Source of the DNA: Acanthochlamys bracteata
Lineage: Eukaryota; Streptophyta; Magnoliopsida; Pandanales; Velloziaceae
NCBI GenBank assembly: GCA_019914995.1
Contig: CM034138.1
Location: 7,568,035-7,632,034, forward strand
DNA length: 64,000 nt
Direction: 5' to 3'
Shown here: positions 36,520 through 48,640 of the stretch, piece by piece
Layout of the letters: each line of letters starts with the position of its first letter
Position numbering within the stretch: the stretch's first letter is position 1
Program-made: the position numbers and the translations under genes
The notes under the pieces: generated by a model
What the model saw: the letters and a program-made list of their open reading frames with translations, nothing else
Databases searched by the model: none
What the model was told of the DNA's origin: nothing

Positions 36520-38611
36520 AGCGGCTCTTAACTAAGTTGCTTGTATGGAAAATTTGGGCATGTTTATAGGTGGGTTTGCCAGACATGTTAATCTGTCCTG
36601 AGTATCTTGTTGCTTAATATAGATTTCTAGTCTTTGTGCCCTAGCATGGTTTATGTGATTGGATGGCTCTTTTATTAAAGCTTTATGTTTATGCCATTTA
36701 GTGAATGAGCTCCATGCTCTGTGTTTTACTTCGATAGAAATTACTCACAGTTTGCATTTTCAAATATATCATTCCGTTAGTGTGACATATAAGTAAAGCT
36801 ATTCGAGGACATTTCTGGTCTGTTACTCGAGACATTGTCGATGCCTCAAGGGGAAAGTGAAGTTGAAAATGACACGCAGATATATAAAAGGTATCTGAAA
36901 TTTCATTAGTGCTATAATAGTTGTCTACCTTGGCATACATAAATGTATTACATTGACATTTTACAAATGCTTAACTTCTGAATGAGACGTGTAAATGGAG
37001 ACTTAAACTTTGGCTTTACTCATCTCTAAAAGGGCAAATTTGGAATGAAATGGTGGATTCTAGAGATAAGAACTGGTACTTAATTCTCTGTACTAGTTTG
37101 ATCTTATATTTCACCGATGGTATGAGAATATAATCTATTGCTGAAGAAAACCGTTATACCTTTCTGCTAGAAGCAAAGGTCGTCTGCCTAGCTTGCTCCA
37201 CATGTTGGAGTCATTAAAACAAGCTCATGAAAATCCATGGCCTTCTTTGTTATTGTTTGTTTTCTACGAAATTTCATTGTACGCATATGCCATAGAAGTT
37301 GCATTGTTGCTTTCCTTTTCCGGAGATGACATTATAAGCTTTCAGCTATGTATTCCTTTTCTTGGTAATTGCATTACTAAGTTTCATGGATTTCGAACTT
37401 TCCTAAACAATGCCGTATCATAAAGGTTTTCCCTAATTGTGCTAGATTTAAAGAAAGAGTGTTGTCATTTGGTGCTTGATAAATAGATGAAACCACTTTT
37501 CTCATTTTTACTGTAATAAATGCACAAGTTGATCGCGAGAGTTACTAGTGCAAGCATGGATCAACAGCACCAAATTTGTATGATGGTATTCATCATCCCT
37601 GCTTTCCTAGAGCACGAGCAAAAGGTGCATACTCTATAATGAACTTTGAATTTCCTACTGTAGGTAGTATGGTCCGTATAGCTATAGTGTTCCACTTTTA
37701 GTGATTGAGTAGCATTTGGAGAGAACTTCCTTAGAAGCTAATTGTTTTGGTATCTCTACTGAGTCTATATACTTGGATATTTTTGTTTATAGAGTTATGC
37801 TGATGCTTAACAGTAAATTGTGCCAAAGTTTTGGCTAAATTTTGTTTCTGAGAAAGAAGCAGTCAGTAAAGTTAAATTAGTTTCCAAAAGTGAGACTGAG
37901 AAGCTGGGTTGCTTCAAACTCAAAGAGGGATAGCTGTCTTCAGTTTTGCTTGTCTACTGCTCCCTTCTTAAGATCTTTGAACTCCTTCATTCAATTAAGG
38001 CCTTTCTTACCTTCTTTTTGGCAGAGGACAGCATCACAAAAATATTTCTGTTAGACATTTTTTTGGTTTGAGCACATTCTTAAATCCTGGACACATTTTA
38101 AAATTGGATTAAGGTTTATTGTTTGGGATAGACTTGATTCTACGTTGCAGTAGAATGTCATGCTCGTCTAGTTCAGGCATTGTAAGTGCAGGAAGCTGAT
38201 TCTTAGAGCAACAAGAAGCACCTTTCCTAAAGGTGTTAGCTGTTGGCCATGAGAACCTGAGAAAGAAGCAGCCATAATGTGTAGAAGTTAGAATGGGGAA
38301 AGTGAGAAGTTGAAAGTTCGGGTTTTGCTACTAGAGATAGCATATTTGTGTTTGTCTTACTGCTTTCCTTTGTCAAGATTTTTTGACCTTTCTGGCATCG
38401 AGTAGTGCTTTCTTTCTTTCTTTCTTTTGTGACAGCAGTTGCCAGCCACAAGGGCATTTCTTCTGAAAATCATTCTTGTTGGAGCATGCAAATCCAACTT
38501 GGACTCAGATTTTCTTCTCTTGAGGCAATTTTGATGCTCTGAGTGTTAGTAGCATGTAAGTTTCCTTTCGCCCAAAATTTAATTTTGGATAACACAGCTT
38601 GATTTTCAGGA

Positions 38612-38681
38612 TTTGTGCTTGTTATATTAAAATTTGTGCTTGTTATAAAGAATTTGTGCTTGTTATATTAAAATTTAGGTT
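38612..38681 (+). repeat. Short tandem repeat, three units
   Basis: The phrase ATTTGTGCTTGTTATA is repeated three times with spacers TTAAA or AAGA between units, about 23 bp each. Confidence 0.85.
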
Positions 38682-38851
38682 GTTTGTTAAATGTTTTATT
38701 TAAAAAAAAAAACCTTTATTGTGGTGTACTGTGGTTTAGTTATTATCTATCCTTTGGATCAATAGATCTTCTTCTCTCACTTGTAAGTTCCACATGCTAC
38801 TTGAGTAAGATTTGAAGTCTTCAATACAGTAGCTCTAGCTGGTCTAGTTAG

Positions 38852-38940
38852 AATGAGCTACTATAATTCTTTTGAGTTATAGGGGGTCATTCTTCAATAC
38901 CCTAGCTGGTTTAGTTAGAATGAGCAACTATATTACTCCA
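38852..38940 (+). repeat. Imperfect tandem duplication
   Basis: CTTCAATAC followed by TAGCT, CTGGT and TAGTTAGAATGAGC occurs twice, about 70-75 bp apart. Confidence 0.7.
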
Positions 38941-41329
38941 AGTTCTAGGGGTTGATAGTGCTTTAGCTGCAGTAAACCCAAACATTTGATGGATATTTGG
39001 TTTCTTAGAATTTAAGCAGACTATTCTTGGTGCAATTTTCCTTGCACCATGCTGACTGAAAATCTCTAAATATCTCACAGTAATTTGTATTTAGCTGGTT
39101 CACACCTTGAAAATATGCATAAAAGGAAGTTCTTTATTTGACATGATAAACAAATAATGGAAAGTAGAGAAAGAAAGGATGGTTTTTTGGAGTTGGCACA
39201 TGTCATACATTGCTTAGTTACTTTTGTTAATCGTAGAGACAATCTTAGTCCCTTAATAATTGGTATGTTGAGGTCTTGGATGTTGCCTGAAAGCTACGGC
39301 CCCTGCCTTTCGACCCCTATCATAGAGGGAACTTTGGTAGGGCTTGTTGTTCTCGTTTTTGAGACACTAATAGGTATTCTTGATGGAACAAGCGAAGCCT
39401 AGTCTGCCTGTCAAAGCTAAATTAAATTAAGTGTCGATGACAATAATAATACCGGAAAATAGTGGGTCATCATAAAGTTGATTCTGTGGAGTCAATACTT
39501 TCTTGTTGTGTCAACTTTGATTTTGTCAAAAAAACTTAGAAGCTTGATCCTTGCAATCAAGATTGAATTTCTAATTCTATTTTTTAGTCTTCGTTTCAAG
39601 TATGCTTCAGCCTTTTGTTTCCAGTCGTTTCCTGATTATTTCTTCCTGCATACCGTATCAACTTGACAAGTTTCAAGGTAGTTTTAACTCTAGGAGGTAT
39701 TATTTCAGCGGTTTCTGTAGTTATTTGCATCATAATTTGCTGTTTTGGACATGACACTTATTTGTAACCTGCACGGCAGTAATGCACTGCTTGCTATTTC
39801 GAAGTACAGCTCCTTTTTCTTCCAATTCACATCTCCTTCCCCTTTTATTTTGTTTTCCTTAGCACTAAATTATGTCTGGGGCCCCTGTGTGCTGGCTACT
39901 TATGTTGTGAAAGTTAACTATATGCCTCGTCAAATGCTTCAGTGCGTTTTCGCTCATAATTTTAAATTTCTCGTGAAAGTTTTTACTCTATGCTGACGGT
40001 CGTTGTTAGTTTCTGAATTTTTGGAAAGTGCTACATTCATTCCAGCATATGTCTCTGAAATTTCTTTATGCTTCTCATTTCTCGAAAGCTGGTAAATGCC
40101 CGTGTTATTCAGTTCCTATGTTTATAAGGGCCTCGAAAAGAGTATCCCATATTTGTGGAGTCAAACTGGGCCATGATGAATTTGTCTTTTCTTGCCTTTT
40201 CTACTCTTTGTTTTTGGAGTTGTTATTTGTTGTTCTTATATATTAGTGAATACTTCAAGTTTTCAGAAGTCTAACCCTGTAGATTCTGTTCGACATTATG
40301 ATAATATTATTGTGATAAGGTTCTAGTAAAAATCTTCAAGGATATACAGGAATGAGGCAAGGGTTTGTGTTCTGCAGGCAAAACGCCTGCCTCACTAGTA
40401 GCTTATTTTCTGGTTCTCAGTTCAAACTCTGACAAGCAGGTCCTGTATTATGGTCATGAGTGATATTTAATACAATGCATATCCTTTACTGGCTGGCATT
40501 ATAACAAAGCGGAGAGTTTCATCTCTGTGGGAACTATGCACTCTATTGTGCTACCTAGCAACTTCTGCGGCTTCCGGTTGTCCAATTGACTGTGTTACTT
40601 TCTTTATAGATGTGGCTATGAGCTTAGGCTATAAGTTTAGAGCTGGCATGCTGAGAAGCAAGAAGGCACAAGGACAGGGAGCTCTGGATTCGCAAACAGT
40701 AGACGCTTAAGTTGTCTTAAATATAGCTGGAGGCGTGGCTAATGCCTACTAGTATTGTCGCTCCTTTTATGGTTTATTGTGTGAATCCTAGGTTCAATTC
40801 CTTTTGTCCATATGTCCATAACCCTATGCATGTGCCCTCCCCTATACGTATGCGAATATCAATTGTCAGTGCAATTTATATACGTCGTCTGTTTCTATGA
40901 GACGAAAATTGCGGAAATTACTGTCCGAGTTTTACTCACTTTCTCGTGAGATTTGCCGTGAAATTTCTGGTGTTTTGATTACCTGAGCTGGTCAGGTAAG
41001 ATAGAATGTATATATACTGATTGATGGTCAGCTGTGTTCTTTTAATTGTAGACCTTCTTCAGCACTGTATAGCAGAATGAAGCGGGAGTCCTAGCTATAG
41101 CTTAACATATACAGATAAAATAGCTGTAGAGCTAGCTGGATATCCTAACTGAGGCATGGCAGGGGAAGTTATTCTTACACAGCGGACGGAAGTAAAGCTG
41201 GAGTTTCTGTTGCTGTTGTTGTACATTGTTAATATTACATAAGCACCAGCAGCAGCAGCAGAAGAAGATGAAAAATCTCTCTGTTGTTGTGGTACATCCT
41301 CTTTCTGAGTTTCTCCATAAAGACTTGTA

Positions 41330-41570
41330 TGAAGGGGGCATTTGCGTTTTCCAAAAACTTTATTTTATTTTGTATTTTTCAATACATTTTTTATGAATAT
41401 TTAGAAAACTTATTTAAAAATTTAAAAAATATAAAAACATTATACATAATAAGAATTTTTTATTATTTATTTTTATTATTTTTTAGATAAAAATAAAGTT
41501 TATTTTAAAAATTTTTTTATTTTGAAAAAGCTTTATTTTTAAAATATTTTAAATGCTTCCTAATTATTCT
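41330..41570. mobile_element. AT-rich MITE, family copy 2
   Basis: About 240 bp starting GGGGGCATTTGCGTTTTCC and ending AAATGCTTCCT. The core shares long AT-rich matches with 46,014-46,240, including CAATACATTTTTTAT and AAATTTAAAAAATATAAAAA. It lies about 550 bp upstream of the Dof gene. Confidence 0.6.
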
Positions 41571-42048
41571 CGTCGGACGGCAGCAGCTCAAATAGTGATA
41601 ATAAATCAGTCGATAGATGGCCCCAACCGCAACCACAATTAATAATTGTGAACATCAATTTTCACGAGCCAAAAATAATCAAGTTGCTTTCTTTTTCTTT
41701 GCCTCTGCCCTCATCATTATATGATCATGATCTCTTCTCATCTCCTTCTCGAAACAAGTCATTCGCATGCATGAGAAACCATTTAATAGCTAGCTGCTCA
41801 TACCATTTGCCCTCTTCCTCAGGACATCTTATTATTATTAGCTTGCGTTGTAGGTAGTGTAGAAGGAACAAAAACAAAACAAGCAACCCAACCCTCCGAT
41901 CTTCTTGTAGATCATCTGATCTCCAGCTATTCAACCCACGGCAATCATCTGAAATCAACTTACTAGCTAGCACGGCAATCATCTGATCTCACTCCAGATT
42001 CAAACTCCGTGTCTCTCTTCTTGCTTAATTATAATATGCCGTTATTGT

Positions 42049-42076
42049 TATATACATAAACAGAGAGAGAGAGAGA
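42049..42076 (+). promoter_or_regulatory. Probable TATA box and GA-rich leader of the Dof gene
   Basis: TATATACATAAA at 42049-42060 is followed by a (GA)n tract at 42062-42076, about 70 bp before the ATG. The spacing suits a TATA box with a short leader, though transcription starts cannot be seen. Confidence 0.4.
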
Positions 42077-42129
42077 CAGAGCTACTTAGTTAGTTCAACA
42101 TTGGAGCTATCTAGCAAATACCTCAGCTG

Positions 42130-43137
42130 ATGGACGGCTGCCAGAGCTCGGGCGGGTGCAAGGCGTTGAGTGCTACTACGACCGTTGCTGCTGCTGCAGT
42201 GTTTTGTCCGCCGGAGCAAGGCCTCAGGTGCCCCCGGTGCGACTCCCCCAATACCAAGTTCTGTTACTTCAACAACTACAGCCTGTCCCAACCCCGTTAC
42301 TTCTGCAAGTCCTGTAGGCGGTACTGGACAAAGGACGGCGCTCTACGAAACGTCCCCGTCGGTGGCGGTTCCCGTAAGACCAAGAAGACGAGAGTACCCT
42401 CGTCTTCATCATTGTCATCATCAGCAAGTTCAACTACTTCTCTTCTCGGAATCGCCGGCGAATATCTTACTGGTCATCATCCGCAATTCTCCTTCGATCA
42501 TTCGTCCGGCCAAATACTGAAGGATTTCAGTGGGGACATCACGGGCTTGTCGAGGCTGTCGTCATCATCTTCTCAACTGGTGCCTTTCAACGGTGGTGAA
42601 TACTCATCATTGTCTCTCTCTGGGTGCAATGGTACCGGTGCTAATACTTCCACGGCGGCGGGATTCCTGATGAACGATTACCCGTTATCGGAAACTGCTG
42701 TCGGAATCTACAATAGCAGTATTGCTACTAGCGATGATTACCCTACTGCTGTCAGTAGTATCGCTTCGTCGATAGAGTCGCTGAGCTCCATCAACCAATA
42801 CCTCCATTGGAAGCTTCAGCAGCAGCGTGTAGCTGCGCTCTTGGGGTCATCGGAGGACAAAGATGATCCAGCAGTGGCACTGCAGCCGCCGGCTGATCCA
42901 GTTGCAGTGGATGCTCATCATGATACTCATCACCACCAACCTTTCCAATTGGCGGAAAATTCCAGTGCAGAGAAGCTGCCCATTAATGTCGTCAGAGAAG
43001 CTGCTGCTGCAACGACGAATATGGCCCCTGCTGCAGCCGGCGGAGGGATTAGTTATTGGAACGGCGGCGGGATGATGACTCAGAAAGCATGGAGCGTCGC
43101 CGACGGTATTCATCACCAGTTCAGTGCACTACCGTAG
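42130..43137 (+). CDS. Dof zinc-finger transcription factor
   Basis: A plant-specific nuclear DNA-binding protein that recognises AAAG cores. Intronless, 335 residues. The Dof finger is complete: C34-x2-C37-x21-C59-x2-C62, with [20 protein letters not shown] then [20 protein letters not shown] and [10 protein letters not shown] basic tail (RKTKKTR) follows and probably serves as the nuclear signal. The C-terminal two thirds are Ser-, Ala- and His-rich with no second domain, usual for the family. The finger has KDGALRNV where many members have RGGTLRNV, a known variation. The start at 42130 is the first ATG downstream of the TATA-like box. The subgroup cannot be assigned, so no symbol is given. 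Confidence 0.95.
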   Translation: MDGCQSSGGCKALSATTTVAAAAVFCPPEQGLRCPRCDSPNTKFCYFNNYSLSQPRYFCKSCRRYWTKDGALRNVPVGGGSRKTKKTRVPSSSSLSSSASSTTSLLGIAGEYLTGHHPQFSFDHSSGQILKDFSGDITGLSRLSSSSSQLVPFNGGEYSSLSLSGCNGTGANTSTAAGFLMNDYPLSETAVGIYNSSIATSDDYPTAVSSIASSIESLSSINQYLHWKLQQQRVAALLGSSEDKDDPAVALQPPADPVAVDAHHDTHHHQPFQLAENSSAEKLPINVVREAAAATTNMAPAAAGGGISYWNGGGMMTQKAWSVADGIHHQFSALP

Positions 43138-44141
43138 CTAGATAGCCTGCTGCTGTTCATAAAATCATTCTGATAAAAAAGGCCTTATTAGTTTAATTTT
43201 ATTTCTGTAGCCATCTTATTAATCTATATATCATATGGTATCTAGTTAATTTTAATGTTAAATTTGTAGATTTCAAATGCTCGTTATTCATGCTATGGAA
43301 TGTTGATCATGCTTTAATTTAAGCTTCTCTCATAGAAAGGAAGAATATCAATCGATGGTAATTAAATTAAAAAATATCCTTAATTAATTAATTAGTACCT
43401 ATTGGTGTTGCTAGCTAGCTAGCTCTAATATATATGAATCACATACCGTACGTGTACGACATGGAAACTACTGGCTCGACCACATGGATGTACGTACGAC
43501 GTGATCATGAAGTAGTGCTACATGCATATCAGGCTAGCTAGCTAACGTACGTACCGTAAGTGCATCGTATAAAAAGGTACGTGTATACATGGGGTAGCTA
43601 CACGTATACATGGATTGGGATCTTCTATGTTTATTTTGGTATTAAAATTATTTTTTAAAAGTGAACTTTAAAAAATAAATTTAGAGTAAATAAAATGTGC
43701 TTTTGTAGTTATTTGTATTCAAAGTGAGTTTAAAAATAAATTTTTAATTTTAAAATTAAAAATTTCACAAGCAGAGTTTTGGCCAAAGAAAAGGTTTAAA
43801 ATTTATATTTGTTTCAATTTAAATATGAGCTAAAAATTAAAATTAAAATTTAAAAAAGTGAGTTTATAGTCTAGATAAACAATCTCTAAATTTGTAAATT
43901 ACTTATGTGAGATTTCGGGCGTATAAGTTGTTAGTTAGTTGATAGCGTTCCCGATTTGCTCACGTCTTTAGTTAGCACGCTTTCCTCTTAACAAATGCCT
44001 CATCCAACTTTTAGGAATCGTTCTAAAATGGTTAGTCGTTTTATCTCAACCGGCGGTGCTGCTTTAATTAAAACGACAAACAAAAAACTCTTTTTCTAAG
44101 AAAACCTAAAATATAATCATAGCTTATGTTAGTTCCGCAAT
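43138..44141. other. Downstream of Dof, no gene
   Basis: 3' flank with TAATTAAT and CTAGCTAG runs, several CGTACG palindromes at 43,440-43,560, and an AT-rich block at 43,630-43,880 that may be another MITE. No coding signal. Confidence 0.45.
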
Positions 44142-44960
44142 CATTATTACAATAAACAGTTTTACCGACTGACAATATCGGTCAACAACTTATTAGTTTC
44201 CATAGGCAAAGTAAATTAGCGATTGAACAAGCGCAGTCTGCAAAACGTAGCCAAATCAATCGTTAAATCGTTTGTCGACTGACTATAATAATTAGCCGGC
44301 AACGCACAGTAAGTTACCGACTGAATATGTTAGATACAATTTGCCACCTAACGTGTTGATCGGAAAAGTTACCGACTCTCATTGAAGTCGGCAATTTTTA
44401 TCGACTATATATTATGTTAGTATTTGCTGACAGCCTATTTAGTCGAAAAATACTGACTATTTATATAGTCAAAAAATACTGATTGTTATTTAGTCAAAAA
44501 ATACTGACTATATATTAGTCAGAAATTATCGACGTAATATTTAGTTGGTAATCAAATCTACGTTATGTAATTATCGACTATCCTTTTTTAGTTAGAGTGT
44601 ACCAATGTTGAGTTAGTTGGTAATTGAGTCCTGAGTCAGTCGATAAGTGCCGATTGAGTGCTTGTGCAGTTGATAATTATGTATGAAACATCACTAATAT
44701 GCTATTTTTTATTTCTTTTGGCATTGATAATCTGGTACTCACATTATTTATATTCCATATGCTATTCATACAAGCACTGATCAATCTAATAAAAATTATT
44801 TATATTCACATCACTCAGTATATACAACTCTACTATTCATTCACCACAAACGTTCAACACACAACTTCGATGAAAAGAAAACTTTAAACAAGCATCACGC
44901 ACTGAAATAGTAACGATGATATACGATGAAAAAACATGTGAAGCAAAAGTGGTAACTTTC
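44142..44960. mobile_element. Degenerate relic of a CACTA element end
   Basis: It starts CATTATTACAATAAACAG, two transitions from the terminus CACTACTACAATAAACAG of the large element at 47,545-62,859. About 500 bp of decayed subterminal repeats follow (ACCGACTGAC, AGTCGGCAA, TAGTCGGTA-like). Then a stretch at about 44,800-44,880 resembles 48,200-48,270 just inside the left subterminal zone of the large element. No second terminus or transposase is attached. Many CpG-type changes suggest great age. Confidence 0.6.
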
Positions 44961-45733
44961 GCTAAACAATTCTGTAAGTAGTATAATATCTCTCATATGA
45001 GAAAGACGTTAACCATTTTCAAGTCACAAAATGTCGTCCATAGCAATGATATACACATAAGAGCATCTTAGAGCATGATAGTATATCCAGTTGAAACGAG
45101 AAGTGATCTCACAACGGCAATACGACATACGTTGCACAGAACAAAAGTAAAAACCAAATATGTAGAAGATAGTTCATCACAATGACCTAACAAGGGAATA
45201 TCAATCGCGGTAAGATTGAGAGCGTGAGTAGTAGTACCCTTGCATTAATGCGAGGACATTTGGTACCAAAAAGTTTTTGAACTCGAGACACAAATTTTAT
45301 CAAAATCATTAGCGGATAGATCCTCGAACTACAGCACGATTGAGAAAGTTCGATGATTGTAGAGATCCTATTGGAGAGAAGTTGCGAACGACAACTGTAG
45401 ATAGATAGAGTTTTAAAAATTATTTTAGTAACCTGGCTCTTGTTAGAAGGTTAGTTCTCTAACCTAAAATTCTAAAACAATAGGGGTTGAGTGCTCATAA
45501 CTAGTAAGTGTTTTAGATTAGACAATACTAAAATTTTCTTAACTCCTACTTTCATTTCAAAATCTTTTGGCTATTGAAACAGTTCTCATCAGGATTTTAG
45601 ACTTTTAGCTCCTCAATATTTAATGTTCGCGATTTAATAGTGCTGCTGATAGTAGAGTGCCCATCGAAGAAAACACAAAAATAATTCTACATACGAAAAT
45701 CTATTAAATTTTTTATTATTTATTTTTTTATTT

Positions 45734-45911
45734 TAGGGTATGCTTTTTTGCTCGGAAGTGATTTTTTAAGGAAGTAAAATTTGAAAAGTGTTGTGAAAAT
45801 TAGGTTGAAAAAAGAGTTTAATTTTTGTGTATCAGTTATATTTAGAAGTAGTTTGAAATTATTTTTATGAGTGAGAAAATAATTTCAAATCTTCGTCATG
45901 CCTAACTACCC
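45734..45911. mobile_element. Small MITE
   Basis: Ends AGGGTATGCTTTTTTGC and, on the other strand, AGGGTAGTTAGGCATGACG form short imperfect inverted repeats around a 178-bp AT-rich body. Confidence 0.4.
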
Positions 45912-46013
45912 TTATAACTTGATCTTCCTAATACAAAATGAACATCTTCTTTCAATCTTTCAGAAAACTAAAAGAAATATACATTTGCGCACACTTTGCT
46001 CATGACTAGGAGG

Positions 46014-46240
46014 GGTTTGATATTAATTTCTTCAAAAAACAGATTTTTAATTTTAATTTTATATTTTACAATACATTTTTTATAAATATTTAAAAGTTAC
46101 TTAAAATTTAAAAAATATAAAAACTTTTACATAATAAAATTTTTATTATTTTTTAAATTAAAAAAATAAAATTATTTTTAAAAATATAAAAATGTTTTAA
46201 AATTTTTTTATTTCAAAGCATTTCCAAAAAGTTCCTAGGA
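46014..46240. mobile_element. AT-rich MITE, family copy 3
   Basis: The core matches copy 2 (41,330-41,570) over about 150 bp in the same orientation. It begins GGGGTTTGATATTAATTTC and ends TTCCAAAAAGTTCCT. Confidence 0.6.
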
Positions 46241-46299
46241 TTTGACCTCTTTAACAAACCAATTCAAACTAGTTCTAGTGGAGGGCAAAATAGAATACC

Positions 46300-47544
46300 A
46301 GCATCAAAGTGAAACTTAGCTATAACTCCTCAATGCCGAAAGGGCTAGGTCATCAAATTGAAGTAAAATCCTATCTACTCCCCAAAAGACTGCAGTTACG
46401 CGTGTTTGTTGTTTGCAAAGCTACCAATATTGTGAACAATAGACACAACGAATCAAATCTAGTGTGCCCACTAACTAACAAAATTTGCAATGCTAGGGCG
46501 ACACTATCTGGATCTTCCATGGTTGCAACTTGATGCGCACTCTCAGTACTACTGGACAGCTTTGATCTTTTCTACCTTCAAATTCCTGGTTGAATTGCCT
46601 ACAGACACATTAAGAAAGAAAAGGAAAGAGCAAATAAACATTCAAAACATAACGAAAATGAAGAAGAACAAAATACTTCTACTGTCAAAGACTAGCGTGC
46701 TATATCTACCTTTAGATTTTGGTTACACATTAGACTTCTCGTTTAGTTGCAAGTGCTGTTTGTGTAATTCTTAGATAAGGAAGAGATGGACTATGCCGCA
46801 GCAACATAGAAGCATCTTCAACATTCTAGATACAGCAAATTCCAATAAAGTAAATAAAGAGAGAGAGAGAGAGAAAAATAAAAGAAAAACAATTTCGTCA
46901 ATGCATTTCAACCACTAGAAACATAACACTCCAGTTGAGTACTCTCTACCGAGTAGTCAAGTCATTCTCGATTGCTCGAAATACTACTACAAATCAAGTG
47001 CTAGCTAAATATATTTCTAAACTTATCCTGATAACAGGATCGAGCTATTACGTCTAGACAGAAAGCAATACGTAGAATCTCTGTTCAGAACGAACTTAAC
47101 ATGGTAGGAAATAGAGCTTGCATAATGATTTTATGAGCACTATATTTTAAAAAGAAAGTATAACCGCAAAGGGTTAGAAAAAATCGTAATGATGCATGCT
47201 TAGGATGGAAAAATCTAATTTCTAAAAGGAAAAAAAAAGAAAGCGTGATTCCGAAATGATTTCAGATGTCATTTACAGAAAAACACTGGATATCAATTCA
47301 CTGATGAAGTTAATTAGCACAAAATAACCAGGTAACCCAAACCAAACAATTGAAAAAATCTCAAATAAAACCTGATCAATTCATCTCAAATCGGAGAGAG
47401 CTTCCAATGTGTTCAAGCTGAGGTTGTCGATTTGGACTTGGAGATTATGTGGACGAATCCAGCCTGCAACAGCAGAGTCGCCGTCAGCGCCGCCTCTGTC
47501 CGCTTGTCTTCTTCTTCCCCTTCTCCTCCTTCACCGGCGGCAAC
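46300..47544 (-). other. Possible minus-strand gene interrupted by the CACTA insertion
   Basis: Minus-strand segments with splice-like edges lie at 47544-47371 (GC-rich, ending GATCAG then GT), about 46,830-46,760 (NVEDASMLLRHSPSLPYLR) and about 46,590-46,500 (KRSKLSSSTESAHQVATMED). The first is GC-rich and abuts the transposon. No family is recognised and phases were not proven, so this is a hint of a gene rather than a model. Confidence 0.25.
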
Positions 47545-47562
47545 CACTACTACAAATAATGG
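47545..47562 (+). repeat. Left terminal inverted repeat of CACTA
   Basis: CACTACTACAAATAATGG; the first 11 bases match the right end exactly on the opposite strand. Preceded by AAC. Confidence 0.92.
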
Positions 47563-47564
47563 AT

Positions 47565-48140
47565 TCACCGACTGAATAAACAAGTCGGTAAATTGAACAA
47601 TTCAGTCGGCAAATATATTTACCGACTGAAAAAATAACAGTCGGTAAATCGTCGACAAATACAGGTCGGTAAATCAATTAACGACCAATCCCAATAATCA
47701 GTCGATAGTGTACAGTAAATTATCGGCTGAAGGAGCAGTCAGGAATTACCGACTATGGAAGTTGTCGGTAGTCAGGAAAGCCTGTCGGTAGATTGTCGAC
47801 AAAAATTTCAGTCAGCATATTCCGACCAACGCAGCAGTCGGTATATTTCGACAGACTCTCTAGTCGGTAATTGCCGACTGCTTTTTCGGTTGGCAAATAC
47901 TGACGGGTTGTTTTAGTTGGTAATTTATCGAAAGTTAGCGACTAACATTTTGGTCGGCAATTGCCGACAGCATTTTTAGTTGGTAATTTACCTACTAGTG
48001 AGGTGGTCGGCAATCCGTCTAGCATGTTGGTCGGTAATTTCCGACTTTCGGCCTGGTCTGCTAGTCGGTAGATTTAGCCACCACTATTTCAGTCGGTATT
48101 TTGTTTTTCTCGTTCGTTTGCCGACTGAGTGATGTGCAGT
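47565..48140. repeat. Left subterminal repeat zone of CACTA
   Basis: More than 20 copies of ACCGACTG / CAGTCGGTAA and close variants in both orientations, often as facing pairs separated by 10-20 bp. In En/Spm such motifs are bound by the TNPA-type protein. Confidence 0.9.
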
Positions 48141-48284
48141 CGATAAATTGTGAATTTTGTTCAGAAGCATTGCTGTTTTTTAGTAATTTATATATAAATA
48201 ATATTTTCATTCACATTATTCAATTTAATTGAACACAACATTCAACACAAATGATTTCAAGAAAAAAAAGTACTTACATTCATT

Positions 48285-48354
48285 GAAAATACATAATAAA
48301 TCAATTATAATTCAGTTTTGAAATGCATCCATACATATTTCATCTTATACATTC
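48285..48354 (+). repeat. 70-bp direct repeat, left copy
   Basis: GAAAATACATAATAAATCAA through ATTTCATCTTATACATTC, the same length as 54591-54660 with only a handful of differences. It brackets the captured gene cargo on the left. Confidence 0.85.
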
Positions 48355-48527
48355 CTGATGGATAGCTATTTGGCATTTGACATCACATCAATTCCATACT
48401 AAGAATATTTATTGCAGTGTAGAACTTCATATTACTATAATTTTTTACAGAATTCAGTTTGTGAAAATGTAGCAAAATTAAGATTCAAACCGCACCATAT
48501 TAGGAAGCTCCTACAGCAGGGAGGCAT

Positions 48528-48640
48528 TCACCGAAGGCCTTCAGCAATGTAGTAACATTCTTCTTCGGGAAAATATCCATTGCTGCACTGTCCTCCTGGC
48601 CCAACTGCTGACCAGCTCTGCAATTTGTTAATGGCCTGAT
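48528..48640 (-). pseudogene. Exon-like fragment of unidentified gene in the cargo
   Basis: On the minus strand an acceptor-like CATATCAG precedes an open stretch. One frame reads AINKLQSWSAVGPGGQCSNG and stops; another reads DIFPKKNVTTLLKAFGECLP, which looks more protein-like. I could not match either to a family. It lies beyond the GS exons at the left edge of the cargo. Confidence 0.3.

Larger units (their letters stand above)
36520..41329. other. Long region without a supported gene
   Basis: No frame shows a recognisable domain. Local duplications are visible, listed separately. A degenerate pair also occurs: GAGAAAGAAGCAG at about 37,850 and 38,260, each followed by similar sequence through TTTTGCT and CTTTCTT blocks. 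Confidence 0.45.

Noticed and set aside
39157-40246. Series of 60-83-residue plus-strand frames
   Set aside because: Hydrophobic T-rich translations of AT-rich spacer; no splice-consistent linkage or family resemblance.
42170-43116. Extra frames inside the Dof gene
   Set aside because: Overlap the Dof coding frame and have no domain of their own.
45000-45660. Right half of a second complete CACTA
   Set aside because: GATAGTAGAGTG at about 45,650 vaguely resembles a terminus, but no subterminal motifs precede it and no target duplication is present.
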